Assembly: GCA_025922945.1 (NCBI GenBank)
Contig: JAICGW010000004.1
Span: 1 to 51,413 of the forward strand
DNA: 51,413 nt
Reading direction: 5' to 3'
Source of the DNA: Acidimicrobiia bacterium
GTDB taxonomy: Bacteria > Actinomycetota > Acidimicrobiia > Spongiisociales > ZC4RG35
Each line of letters starts with the position of its first letter. The first letter of the stretch is position 1. Shown here piece after piece: positions 29,629 through 38,873 of the stretch. The notes under the pieces were generated by a model. The model made no database searches. It was not told the origin of the DNA and saw only the letters and a list, made by a program, of their open reading frames with translations. Position numbers and translations under genes: made by a program.

Positions 29629-30707
29629 CCAGCATTCGGGCGGCCTCAGCGCGAATCGCGCGCCGGCTTGAAGCGCCCACCGATGTCGAGCACCGTCACC
29701 CGGCCTCGGTCGAGGAACTGGCGGAGACGCTTTCCCAAGCCTCGAGCGAGGGTCGCACCGTCCTCGTCTGGGGCGGCGGCACCCATCAGGGCTACGGGTA
29801 TCGGGTGAGTCCCGATTTGGTGGTCTTCACCGATGGGCTGGCAACCATCGTCGAGTGGGAACCAGACGATCTGACGGTCGTCGTCGAGGGGGGAATGACG
29901 GTGGCTGGTCTCGAGTCCCGTTTGGCCACTCGCGGCCAGACCGCGGTCCTGGCCGAGCTGCCCGCAACGGGCACCGTGGGAGGCGCCCTGGCTGCTGGCA
30001 TATCCGCTTATCGCCGAGGTCGCTTCGGGCCCACTCGCGACCGCATCCTCGAGGTCACCCTCGTCACCGGCGACGGTCGTGTCGTGCGGGCCGGGGGGCG
30101 GGTGGTGAAAAACGTCACTGGTTACGACCTCGCCCGCCTCGCCGTCGGTTCCTTCGGACGCCTGGGGGTGATCGTCTCGGCGTGCTTGAAGCTTTGGCCC
30201 CTTCCCCAAGTCTCCGCCACGGTCACCCTTGACGGCGATCTCGGGAACCAGGTTTACCGGCCCCTGGCCGTGCTCGAGGAAGCTCGAAAGTCGAGCGTCT
30301 ATCTCGCCGGCACCGAAGAGGAGGTTGCCGCCCAGATCGCCCGCCTCCCCGGCGAGAGCCAACCCGGCTTGGTCTGGCCTGAGCTGCCGTCAGGCCCTTG
30401 GACCTGGTCTTTGCGCGTCCCTCCGGCGACGGCTGTGGGTTTCGTGTCCGCCCTCCCCGATGACTTCGTCCACCAGGTGGGTGTGGGCGAAATCTCCTTT
30501 ACAACCGAAGACACACAAGGCATGGAGGATCTGCGGACGAAGGTCGAGGCCGCCGGCGGCAGCCTGGTAGTGACGGGCCGACCTCCAGGCGGGGAATTTG
30601 AGCCCTGGGGCCGCCCTCCCGCCGGCATTGAAATCCAGAGTCGCCTGGCCGCCGCCTTCGATCCCGCCCGCATCCTCAACCCGGGCCGCCTTCCCGGCCG
30701 GATCTAG
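29625..30707 (+). CDS. glcE: Glycolate oxidase FAD-binding subunit GlcE
   Basis: A 360-residue second FAD-binding subunit. It has HPASVEELAETL, the FAD loop VWGGGTHQGYGY, LPATGTVGGALAAG, GRVVKNVTGYDLARLAVGSFGRLGVI, and the GlcE end AAFDPARILNPGRLPG. GTG at 29625 overlaps the glcD stop as GTGA, giving coupled translation with GlcD, its complex partner. A longer frame from 29583 would overlap glcD by 46 nt and is less likely. Confidence 0.92.
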   Translation: MTSIRAASARIARRLEAPTDVEHRHPASVEELAETLSQASSEGRTVLVWGGGTHQGYGYRVSPDLVVFTDGLATIVEWEPDDLTVVVEGGMTVAGLESRLATRGQTAVLAELPATGTVGGALAAGISAYRRGRFGPTRDRILEVTLVTGDGRVVRAGGRVVKNVTGYDLARLAVGSFGRLGVIVSACLKLWPLPQVSATVTLDGDLGNQVYRPLAVLEEARKSSVYLAGTEEEVAAQIARLPGESQPGLVWPELPSGPWTWSLRVPPATAVGFVSALPDDFVHQVGVGEISFTTEDTQGMEDLRTKVEAAGGSLVVTGRPPGGEFEPWGRPPAGIEIQSRLAAAFDPARILNPGRLPGRI

Positions 30708-30709
30708 CC

Positions 30710-31912
30710 GTGACTGCCTGGGTCACGGATTTCGCGCCGACCACCGCCGAGCTCAACAGCTGCGTTGCCTGTGGTCTCTGCCTTCCCCACTGTCCGACCT
30801 TTCGGTTGACCGGGCTCGAGAGCGCCAGCCCCCGGGGACGGATCGCGGCGATGAAGGGCGTGGCCGAAGGAGTCCTCGATCTGGATGCCGACTTCGAAGA
30901 GGCGATGACGTTCTGCCTCAATTGCCGGGCGTGCGAGGCGGTCTGTCCAAGCATGGTTCCCTTCGGTCGGGCGATGGAAGGCGCCCGAGCGGAGATCACC
31001 GCCCAACGCCCTACCGCCCGGCGTCGCCTGCGACATCTGTTGCTGGGGCGCCTCCTCTCCAATCGGGGACTGGTTGGACTGGCCACCGACGGAGTGCGGG
31101 TGATGCAGCGGCTGGGGGTCAGCCGGATCCTGCCCGGTCGTTTGGGAAGGGGACTGCGCGGGCTGCGTCCCCTGCGCCCGGTGCGCGCCCCAGCGTTGAA
31201 CGGGTCGGGTCCGACCATCGGGCTGCTCGTGGGCTGTGTCATGAACAAATGGTTCAGCGGCGTGAACACGGCGGCGGTGGAGCTCTTGACCCGGGCCGGT
31301 TATCGCGTGGCTATCCCCGGGGAGCAGACGTGTTGTGGAGCGCTCGTGGTCCACGACGGCGGAATCGACGAGGGTCGTCGTTTGGCCGCGATCAACATTC
31401 GGGCCTTCGACAACGTCGACCGGGTGGTGGCGACTGCTGCCGGCTGCAGTGCCCACCTCAAGAGCTATGGCAAGGTGATCAGCGAAGGCGCTCAGATCGC
31501 TGCCGGCGCCGCCGATATCACCCAGGTGATCGCAGAGCTCATCGCCTCCGGCAAGCTGCCCACCCTCGCTGCCGATTCAGGCGACGTCGTGCTCCACGAC
31601 CCGTGTCATCTCCGCCACGCCCAGCGGAGCACCGAGCCTCCTCGCCAGATACTGCGCGCGGCGGGTTACCACGTAATCGATGCCGACCCTGAGGGCCTCT
31701 GTTGCGGAGCGGCGGGGATCTACAGCCTGCTGCGACCGGCTACTTCACGGGAGTTAGGGACCCGCTTGGCCAATCTGATCGATGATCGGGGCGAGCTTGT
31801 CGCCACCTCCAACCCCGGATGCGAGATGCAAATCCGTTCTCACCTCGATCGTGGCTATCGCATTGCTCATCCCATCGAGCTCTACCTCGAGGCGATACGC
31901 TCGTCAGGGTGA
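30710..31912 (+). CDS. glcF: Glycolate oxidase iron-sulfur subunit GlcF
   Basis: A 400-residue electron-transfer subunit. Two 4Fe-4S ferredoxin-like motifs, CVACGLCLPHCP (near residue 18) and CLNCRACEAVCP (near 69), are followed by two cysteine-rich CCG domains (TCCGALVVHDGG near 205 and LCCGAAGIYSLL near 330). GTG at 30710 lies 2 nt after the glcE stop. Together with GlcD and GlcE it forms the membrane-associated complex feeding the respiratory chain. Confidence 0.93.
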   Translation: MTAWVTDFAPTTAELNSCVACGLCLPHCPTFRLTGLESASPRGRIAAMKGVAEGVLDLDADFEEAMTFCLNCRACEAVCPSMVPFGRAMEGARAEITAQRPTARRRLRHLLLGRLLSNRGLVGLATDGVRVMQRLGVSRILPGRLGRGLRGLRPLRPVRAPALNGSGPTIGLLVGCVMNKWFSGVNTAAVELLTRAGYRVAIPGEQTCCGALVVHDGGIDEGRRLAAINIRAFDNVDRVVATAAGCSAHLKSYGKVISEGAQIAAGAADITQVIAELIASGKLPTLAADSGDVVLHDPCHLRHAQRSTEPPRQILRAAGYHVIDADPEGLCCGAAGIYSLLRPATSRELGTRLANLIDDRGELVATSNPGCEMQIRSHLDRGYRIAHPIELYLEAIRSSG

Positions 31913-31928
31913 ACTCGGGCGAGGCTGC

Positions 31929-32513
31929 ATGGTTGAAACGACTCCGGCCGCGTTAGGCGCACGAGGGGGGTGGCGTTACTACACCCGGCTGGCGGCCAAT
32001 AGCTTCGCCACCATGCTCGATCTTGGTCTCTTCGCACTGGGTGCCGCCTTGGCCGGCCTCGGCATATCTCTGGTTCTCGCGGGCTTCGATCTGGTCGAGC
32101 GCGACACGGGTCTGTCGACCGGCTCGGGGCTGGTTACGGCCATGGTCTTGGCTGTTGCCGGGACCTTCCTGATGGGAATCGCCTCAGAAGGCCCCGCCCG
32201 TCGCGACAATTTGATCTGGGTTAACAACGAGTGGGAGCGGGCGGTCGCGCGAGTGGTGATGTCGATCCTTGTGGGCGTGATCTTGATCTTTGTGGCCGGT
32301 TATCTCTCTCCGTTGGTGGAGGACTTCCCCGCCCCGCTCATGCGCGGTGTGGAGTTGATGGACCGGGCAGGCGTGGCGGGGCTGTGGCCGGTGCCCCTCT
32401 TCGGCGTTCCACTGGCCTGGCTCGTCCGCCGTTTTCTCCCCACCGACGGCATCGAGCTCGAGTTGCCGGTCATGTTTACGGTTTGGGTGGCTGCGCTCCT
32501 GATCCTGACCTGA
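31929..32513 (+). CDS. Multi-pass membrane protein of unknown function
   Basis: A 194-residue protein with about four to five hydrophobic helices (residues 30-52, 65-85, 107-130, 148-165, 178-193). I do not recognise a family. ATG at 31929 lies 16 nt after the glcF stop with a weak GAGG upstream, so it may belong to the glc transcript. Its stop is next to the stop of the convergent acetyltransferase gene. Confidence 0.65.
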   Translation: MVETTPAALGARGGWRYYTRLAANSFATMLDLGLFALGAALAGLGISLVLAGFDLVERDTGLSTGSGLVTAMVLAVAGTFLMGIASEGPARRDNLIWVNNEWERAVARVVMSILVGVILIFVAGYLSPLVEDFPAPLMRGVELMDRAGVAGLWPVPLFGVPLAWLVRRFLPTDGIELELPVMFTVWVAALLILT

Positions 32514-32514
32514 G

Positions 32515-33393
32515 CTACTCGATTGGTTTCTCCCAGACCATGTTCGGATAGTCGATCTCGAGGTGTTGTGACTGAAGCGCCCTTTCCAGCCAGCCCACCC
32601 GCGGCACCATCACTCCCATCCATTCCACCTTCTTCTCCTCGGCCAGATCGACGAGCGAGCGGACCGCCCGATCCGCCTCGTCCGGCGTAGTCAACAGAGC
32701 TGAAACCCAAAGCCCGTGGTCTTCCTCGGCAATGGCCCAGGCCGCCGGGGAGGCCCAAAACCGGCGACCCCGCGATGCCGCGACCAGATCGGCAATTGCC
32801 AGGCGTCGGAAAGCCCAGCCCCTGCTGGCGTACAAGCCGTGTGAGGCCCGATTGAGATCACCCGTCGACCAGACCAGATAGGCGGGCTCCGTTTCGGCGG
32901 CAGGAGCGAGATCGAGCCGTTCGGGGCCGGGGAGCCGGCGGCCGCCGTTCGATTCGACGCCATGCTGGGAGAAACTTCTCTCCGCCAGGGCAAACCGTGC
33001 CACCTGCCGGTAGCCAAGCTTTTCGACTTGTTGTTGGGCTACCAGGTTGTTTTCTTCGGTAGTGAGGCGGACGACGAGCGCCCCGCGACTTCGCAACCAA
33101 TCCACTCCGGCTTGATTCAGTCGCGAACCGAGCCCCTGCCTTTGATGGTCGGGCCGGACCCGGGCGGCCGAGAGCCAGCCTTCCTTCGGTGATAGCTGCT
33201 CGATGTGGACCATCGCCAGCACGCGGTCTCTGTCGTCTGCCGCCACCAATACCGCTCCCGACGGTTCGGTCAGCCAGTTGAGGTATTGGTCGGGGACGTA
33301 GTCTCCCCAGGCGAAGGTGTCGGTGGTGAATTCGCGGATCGCATCGAGGTCTTCCGGCCTCCCTTCTCTGAGGGAAACCGGGGTCTCGGTCAC
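32515..33393 (-). CDS. GNAT-family N-acetyltransferase (double GNAT fold)
   Basis: A 292-residue protein with an N-terminal GNAT domain (LREGRPEDLDAIREFTTDTF; acetyl-CoA loop VRPDHQRQGLGSRLNQ near residue 90) and a second GNAT-like half without a clear acetyl-CoA motif. The substrate is unknown. GTG at 33393 overlaps the argS stop as GTGA, placing it last in the E1-propeller-argS-GNAT run. Confidence 0.82.
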   Translation of the reverse strand: MTETPVSLREGRPEDLDAIREFTTDTFAWGDYVPDQYLNWLTEPSGAVLVAADDRDRVLAMVHIEQLSPKEGWLSAARVRPDHQRQGLGSRLNQAGVDWLRSRGALVVRLTTEENNLVAQQQVEKLGYRQVARFALAERSFSQHGVESNGGRRLPGPERLDLAPAAETEPAYLVWSTGDLNRASHGLYASRGWAFRRLAIADLVAASRGRRFWASPAAWAIAEEDHGLWVSALLTTPDEADRAVRSLVDLAEEKKVEWMGVMVPRVGWLERALQSQHLEIDYPNMVWEKPIE

Positions 33394-35153
33394 ATCCGCT
33401 CCGGGACTTCGATGCCGAGGAGTTCGAGCACGGTCACCAGCACTCTCCGAGTAAGTCCGGCGAGCGTGATCCAAGAACCACGGCGGGCGGGGTCCGATTC
33501 GTCGATGATGCGACAGGTTTCGTAGAAGCGGTTCCAGGTGGCCGTCAGTTCGAAGGCGTACTCGGCCAGATGGTTCGGCGCCCGGAGCTCGGCCGCTCGC
33601 TCGGCAACCTCGGGCAAGCGCAACAGAGCCAGCATCAAATTCCGCTCGACGTCGAGGCCCGGCGGCTGTACCGGGCCCGCTTGCAATCCCATTTCGGTCG
33701 CCCGCCGCTCGATCGACTGGATCCGGACCACGCCGTACTGGAGATAGGGACCGGTCTTGCCCTCGAACGAAGAGAAACGGTCCAGGTCAAAGAGATAGTC
33801 CGAAGTCCGGTTGTTGATCAGGTCTCCGAACTTGAGGGCCGCCACCCCCACCTGCCGGGCAATCTCCTCCCGCTCTGCCGCCGGATAGGCCTGGGCGATG
33901 TCTGCTTCCTGCAGGCGCTGACGGGCCTTCTCGGTGATCATCTCGATCAGGTCAGCGAGGGCCACGACCCCTCCCTCCCTGGTCTTGAACGGCTTGCCAT
34001 CGGGGCCGTTCATCGTCCCGAAGCGAATGTGTTCGAGTACTACTTCCTCCGGTGCGATGCCGGCCTTGCGAGCGGCTCGAAAGAGGACGTAGAAATGATC
34101 TGACTGACGGGCATCAACCACGTAGAGGGCCACATTTACGCCGAGATCGTGCACCCGATGGTCAAGCGTCGCTAGGTCCGTGGTGCCGTAGAGATAGGCA
34201 CCCTTCGACGTCTCGAGAATCAATGGGGGCAGCTCGCGATTGTCCCCCTCCTCGACCACCGGGAGGATCAACGCTCCGTCGCTCTCTGTCGCCAGTCCCT
34301 TTCTTCGCAAACGGTCCACCAGAGGTCCGAGATGATCGGCGACATCGGACTCGCCATACCAAAGATCGAACTCCACTCCGAGGTCGGCAAAATCTCGTCG
34401 CTGGCTTTCCTCCGAGACAGCCTTCATGTGCCGCCAGAGGGCGCGATATCCAGGGTGGCCCTGTTGGAGGTCAACGGTGATCTGGCGGGCTCTGTCGGCC
34501 CAGGCTTCATCCGTCTCGGTCCGTGCCGCCGAGATGGGATAGAGCTCCTGGAGATCGGCCAGGGTCACTGGCGACTCGTCGGGATAGGGGCCGTCGGAGT
34601 GGAAGTAGGGGAGATCGGGCCAGCGTTCCTCGATGGCGGCGATGACCTGACCCATCTGCAGCCCCCAATCACCGAAGTGAGGATCGCGGATGACGAGATG
34701 GCCCAGAAACCGAAAGAGGCGGGCTAGCGAGTCGCCGATGATGGTGGCGCGAATGTGGCCAACGTGCATGGCTTTGGCCACGTTGGGTCCGGCGTAGTCC
34801 ACCAAGACCACCTGGGCGGGCTCGGCCCTGCGTACTCCTAGGCGAGGATCGTCGGCCGTGGCGTTGACGAAGCTGGCCAGGGTGGCGTCGGTGACTGAGA
34901 GATTGATGAACCCCGGTCCCGCCACCTCGACTTTCTCCAGCATCGAAGACTCGGCACGTAGCTTGGCGGCGACTTCTTCGGCTAGCTCCCGCGGCGGTCG
35001 TCCCGCCGATTTCGCTCCCGCCAGAGCTCCATTGCACTGGAACTGGGCGAGCTCGGGCCGATCCGAGACTTGGACCTGGCCCAGGGAAGGATCGAGGCCG
35101 ATATCACCGAACGCTCGGCCAACCAGTTCCGACAACTCGGAAAGCAGTGACAT
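33390..35153 (-). CDS. argS: Arginyl-tRNA synthetase
   Basis: Class I synthetase charging tRNA-Arg. The 587-residue protein has an N-terminal tRNA-recognition domain (Add-1; GPGFINLSV), the HIGH-type motif in AGPNVAKAMHVGHIRATIIGD near residue 125, RDPHFGDWGLQMG, the catalytic domain up to about 440 (SKGAYLYGTTDLA, VVDARQSDHF), and the C-terminal anticodon-binding DALR domain ending in LELLGIEVPERM. Its ATG overlaps the upstream stop by one base (TGATG) and its stop overlaps the GNAT start (GTGA). Confidence 0.97.
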   Translation of the reverse strand: MSLLSELSELVGRAFGDIGLDPSLGQVQVSDRPELAQFQCNGALAGAKSAGRPPRELAEEVAAKLRAESSMLEKVEVAGPGFINLSVTDATLASFVNATADDPRLGVRRAEPAQVVLVDYAGPNVAKAMHVGHIRATIIGDSLARLFRFLGHLVIRDPHFGDWGLQMGQVIAAIEERWPDLPYFHSDGPYPDESPVTLADLQELYPISAARTETDEAWADRARQITVDLQQGHPGYRALWRHMKAVSEESQRRDFADLGVEFDLWYGESDVADHLGPLVDRLRRKGLATESDGALILPVVEEGDNRELPPLILETSKGAYLYGTTDLATLDHRVHDLGVNVALYVVDARQSDHFYVLFRAARKAGIAPEEVVLEHIRFGTMNGPDGKPFKTREGGVVALADLIEMITEKARQRLQEADIAQAYPAAEREEIARQVGVAALKFGDLINNRTSDYLFDLDRFSSFEGKTGPYLQYGVVRIQSIERRATEMGLQAGPVQPPGLDVERNLMLALLRLPEVAERAAELRAPNHLAEYAFELTATWNRFYETCRIIDESDPARRGSWITLAGLTRRVLVTVLELLGIEVPERM

Positions 35154-36790
35154 CAGAAATCGGCAGCCAGAACCGTCAGGGTCGAACCGGGCTCCGACGA
35201 GCGGGTGGCAACCAAGAACCCGTCATCGATACCACCTAGGAGCTCCAGCTCCGTGGCTCGCAATGCGATCTGACTGCGAGACCAGGTCAACCCATCCTTA
35301 CTGAGCATCGTCTCGTGCCTTATCGACGGGTCGGGACTCGCCAATTGTTCAAGCACTGCGATGGGGAACACCTCCAGCCGCCCCTGAGAATCCGCCAAGG
35401 TGATCGTCTGCAGGTCGGGGTCGTAGCCCGCGGCGATCCCCCGCGCCAGCCGAAAATTGCGGTCCTCGCCCGTGGATGGATCGTGCATTTGCAGCCGTGT
35501 GGGTTCATTGAGGCTGAGTTCAAACTCGTTGAAGGGGACGTTCCGGATAGTCGGCATCTCCGGGTCCGAACAGCTTGCGGCGAGGAGGCCGCTAGATCCT
35601 TCGACCCAACAGGAGGCCATCTCGACCGGGAGTTCGACGGCTCGTTGACCCTCGGCATCAATCAGGTTCAAGACCGGGTTTCGGTCGTGATACGTGACAC
35701 CAATGATCCCTTGGCCCCAATCCTGAAAGAGTTCAGCGTCGTAAGCCTGGGCGTTTGGTGACCAGTTGACCCCATAGGCAGAGGTGAAAGCAGCTCCACC
35801 GGTACCCACGACGAATCCGCCTTCGGGAGCAGGCACGATCTCGCCATTCATGTTGAACTGGATGTCAATCTCAGCCCAGGACGCGAACCCCTCGGATCGA
35901 AAGAGGTGCGCCGTGGCTTCGCTGGCGACCTCGGTCAAAGCGGTTTCATCCACGTAGATCGAGAGGGGCCCGTACACGACCAGCCGAGTCCCCTGAGCCT
36001 GAAGGAAGAATCGACCAGCCTCCAAGTCCTCGTGGAGATAGGCGGGAAGCCGACTCGCGGCCCTGTGAGCGGCGGTGGGGTGAGCAATCACCTGCAACAC
36101 GGTGGAGCGCCCGCTGGTCACCAAATGAGCATCGGTGAAGGCGACTCTCGAATTTCCCGCCCTGACCATCTCCGGGACCCAACGCTCGCCGTCACCAGTT
36201 CGCCAGAGGCCAAGCTCGCCGGACAAGATCGGAAAGAATGCGGGCCCGATCCATGTCCCCTGGGTGCCTACCGCCACCAGCGATTCGTCGAGATGGGTCA
36301 GCTGGTCGATGCGGATCGACATCCCGTTGTCACCGGCGATCTCCGAACTCGTCTCCCAAAGCCTTCCGTCCTGAGAAGACAGCACTACCGCAGCCGCCGA
36401 ACCGGGAGGGTTGCCGATGATCCACCATCTCTCATCGAAGCGCACCGGCTCCGTGAGACTTGCAAAACCCCGCAGCCCGCTCACCACAAACATGGGGAAC
36501 GTGTCATCGTTGATGAAAGCCACTCGGGGCTGGAGGCTCCCCACCAGTGTGGTGGCCACGGCCGGGTCGGGGAGGGTGTCGTCGAGACTGTTTGGTTGGA
36601 CTTCGGCTGCCGGGAGCAGACTCAAGCCAAGCACACCGAGAACGACGATCCCGAGAAGAATCGCCCAGCGATTGGGACGATTACCAAGGGTGGGCAAGCC
36701 GGGGTCGTAAGCCTCGCGATCGAGTTCGACAACCTCGACTACCCGACTATCACGCTCAGCCGGGCTAGTACTTGGCGAGCTCCTGGGCAT
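35153..36790 (-). CDS. Membrane-anchored extracytoplasmic beta-propeller-like protein, unknown function
   Basis: I do not recognise this 545-residue protein. A cytosolic acidic start of about 40 residues precedes one transmembrane helix (WAILLGIVVLGVLGLSLL, about 42-59). The remaining 480 residues are beta-rich with recurring blocks in which a short GLWxTxDGExW-like strand appears (VVLSSQDGRLWETSS, GLWRTGDGERWVPE, SKDGLTWSRSQ), as in sialidase/BNR-type propellers. The only usable start, ATG 36790, lies 26 nt inside the E1 gene. It is sandwiched between E1 and argS in one run, without evident functional link. Confidence 0.65.
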   Translation of the reverse strand: MPRSSPSTSPAERDSRVVEVVELDREAYDPGLPTLGNRPNRWAILLGIVVLGVLGLSLLPAAEVQPNSLDDTLPDPAVATTLVGSLQPRVAFINDDTFPMFVVSGLRGFASLTEPVRFDERWWIIGNPPGSAAAVVLSSQDGRLWETSSEIAGDNGMSIRIDQLTHLDESLVAVGTQGTWIGPAFFPILSGELGLWRTGDGERWVPEMVRAGNSRVAFTDAHLVTSGRSTVLQVIAHPTAAHRAASRLPAYLHEDLEAGRFFLQAQGTRLVVYGPLSIYVDETALTEVASEATAHLFRSEGFASWAEIDIQFNMNGEIVPAPEGGFVVGTGGAAFTSAYGVNWSPNAQAYDAELFQDWGQGIIGVTYHDRNPVLNLIDAEGQRAVELPVEMASCWVEGSSGLLAASCSDPEMPTIRNVPFNEFELSLNEPTRLQMHDPSTGEDRNFRLARGIAAGYDPDLQTITLADSQGRLEVFPIAVLEQLASPDPSIRHETMLSKDGLTWSRSQIALRATELELLGGIDDGFLVATRSSEPGSTLTVLAADF

Positions 36791-38792
36791 GTCGGATTAT
36801 CCCTTCCGGGTTGGGATAAAGCATGTCCTCAAGTTCCTGGGCATACGGGAAGGCTGGAACCTCTCCCAAGGCGTACCGACGAATCGGGGCGTCGAGCCAT
36901 TCGAAGGCCTTGTCGGCGATCTGAGCCGCCAGCTCGGCTCCGTATCCGACGAATTCGTTGTCCTCGTGGACTATGAGGACTCGGCTCGTCTTCTTCACCG
37001 AGGCCTCGATGGTGGGCCAGTCGAGGGGGCGCAGACTGCGGAGATCGATCACCTCGGCCGAGATCCCCAGCTCCTCCAGCGCCGGGATGGCCTCCATCGT
37101 GAAGTGAACCATTGCTCCATAGGTGAGGATGGTGAGGTCATCGCCATTTCGGCGGATCGATGCTTTGCCGAGCGGCACTCTCCATTCCCCTTCGGGATAG
37201 GGCCCCTTGACCAATCGATAGAGCTTTTTCGGCTCGAGGATCATCACCGGGTCAGGATCCTCGGCGGCGGTCGTCAGGAGCCCCTTGAAGTCGGCCGGGT
37301 TGGAGGGCACCACCACCTTCAGGCCGGGGACATGGGCGTAATAGGCCTCGATCGATTGAGAGTGATAGAGCGCTCCGTGGATACCGCCGCCAAAGGGCAC
37401 TCTGACGACTATCGGGCAGGTCCAAACGCCGTTGGATCGATAGGAGATGCGTGCGGCTTCGGAGACCAGTTGGTCGAATGCAGGATGGATGTAGTCAGCG
37501 AACTGAATCTCGGCGATTGGTCGCAACTTGGTAGCGCCCATTCCGACCGCCAGACCGGCGATGAGCGATTCGGAGATCGGGGTGTTGAAGCACCGTCCTT
37601 CTCCGAAGCGATCGGTCAAGCCTTCTGTGGCTTTGAAGACTCCGCCTTTCTTCCCGGCTACGTCCTCGCCGAAAACCACCGTCTCCGGATGGGTCTCCAT
37701 CACATCGTGCAGCGAGCGGTTGATAGCAGTGATGAGGTTGATGATCGGCCCCTGGACCGCCGGCTCCGGCACCGTGGCCGCCGGGCCGGGGTCGATCAGT
37801 CGCGCATAAACATGGCTGTAGGGATCGTCGGGAGCGGGCGCCGATTCGGACTTTTCCACCGCCGCCATGACCACGTCCGTGACTTCCTGGTTGATTCGCT
37901 TCTCTTCGGCTTCAGAAAGCAGCCGCTCTTCGATGAGGTACTGCTTCATGGTCACGACCGGATCCTGGCGCCGCCATTCCTCGACTTCCTCGCGACTGCG
38001 ATAAAGACGATCGTCGTCGTCGGAGGTGTGGGCGTAGTACCTATATGTCTCCGCCTCGATCAGGCTGGGGCCTTCTCCCCGCCGAGCCCGGTCCACTGCA
38101 TCTTTGACCGTGCGGTAGACCTCGAGGGCGTCATTCCCGTCGATACGACGGCCATGCATCCCATATCCAGGCCCGCGCTCGCTGATCGATCCCGCCACTC
38201 CGTCTGAGCTCGGCACGGAGATCGCGTACTGATTGTTCTCGGTGATGAAGACCACGGGCAGTCGGTGGATGCCGGCAAAATTGACCGCTTCGTGCCAGTC
38301 GCCCTCCGAGGTGGAACCCTCTCCGCCAAAGACGGCGACGACGGCATCCTCGCCCATGATCTGGAGGGCCTTTGCGATTCCCACTGCATGCGGATACTGA
38401 GTGCCGATGCACGACGACTGGGTGAAGACCCGCAGGTCGCGATCCGACCAATGATTGGGAAGCTGACGGCCGCCCGAGAAGCCATCGTCGGCCCGTGCGA
38501 ACACCGCCATGAAAATATCCTTGAGACTCATCCCCCAGGCGAGGGCTACTCCCATGTCGCGGTAGTACGGGAGCACCCAATCTTTATCCCGATCTAGAGC
38601 GAAGGCGGAAGCAACCTGAACGGCTTCGTGACCGGAGGAGCCGACTACGAAGGGGGCACGCCCCTGGCGATTGAGGGCAAACATTCGATCGTCGACCCGT
38701 CGCGATTCCAACATGAGCCGGTACATATCGAGCATTTGCGAGTCGGATAGACCCAGGTCTCGATGATGAACGTCCCGTTGCATCCAGCTCAT
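36765..38792 (-). CDS. 2-oxoacid dehydrogenase E1, alpha-beta fusion
   Basis: A 675-residue thiamine-diphosphate enzyme fusing both E1 subunits. Residues 1-320 are E1-alpha (ALDRDKDWVLPYYRDMG; ThDP motif GGEGSTSEGDWHEAVNFA ending in ENNQYAIS), and residues 350-675 are E1-beta (VFGEDVAGKKGGVFKATEGL, FNTPISESLIAGLAVGMGA, FADYIHPAFDQL, VPFGGGIHGALYHSQS). This layout is commonest for branched-chain 2-oxoacid dehydrogenases in actinobacteria, but pyruvate cannot be excluded. No E2 or E3 gene is in the window. ATG at 38792 or the internal ATG at 38783 may start it. Confidence 0.92.
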   Translation of the reverse strand: MSWMQRDVHHRDLGLSDSQMLDMYRLMLESRRVDDRMFALNRQGRAPFVVGSSGHEAVQVASAFALDRDKDWVLPYYRDMGVALAWGMSLKDIFMAVFARADDGFSGGRQLPNHWSDRDLRVFTQSSCIGTQYPHAVGIAKALQIMGEDAVVAVFGGEGSTSEGDWHEAVNFAGIHRLPVVFITENNQYAISVPSSDGVAGSISERGPGYGMHGRRIDGNDALEVYRTVKDAVDRARRGEGPSLIEAETYRYYAHTSDDDDRLYRSREEVEEWRRQDPVVTMKQYLIEERLLSEAEEKRINQEVTDVVMAAVEKSESAPAPDDPYSHVYARLIDPGPAATVPEPAVQGPIINLITAINRSLHDVMETHPETVVFGEDVAGKKGGVFKATEGLTDRFGEGRCFNTPISESLIAGLAVGMGATKLRPIAEIQFADYIHPAFDQLVSEAARISYRSNGVWTCPIVVRVPFGGGIHGALYHSQSIEAYYAHVPGLKVVVPSNPADFKGLLTTAAEDPDPVMILEPKKLYRLVKGPYPEGEWRVPLGKASIRRNGDDLTILTYGAMVHFTMEAIPALEELGISAEVIDLRSLRPLDWPTIEASVKKTSRVLIVHEDNEFVGYGAELAAQIADKAFEWLDAPIRRYALGEVPAFPYAQELEDMLYPNPEGIIRHAQELAKY

Positions 38793-38873
38793 GCGCGAAG
38801 GGCGGCGATCAGCGGGCTACTCCTTTTGGCCGAGATTCTAACGGACACTGATTTTGAGCACCCTGAACATAGG

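Noticed and set aside
36789-38207. Plus-strand 472-codon frame antisense to E1
   Set aside because: E1 alpha-beta motifs are unambiguous on the other strand.
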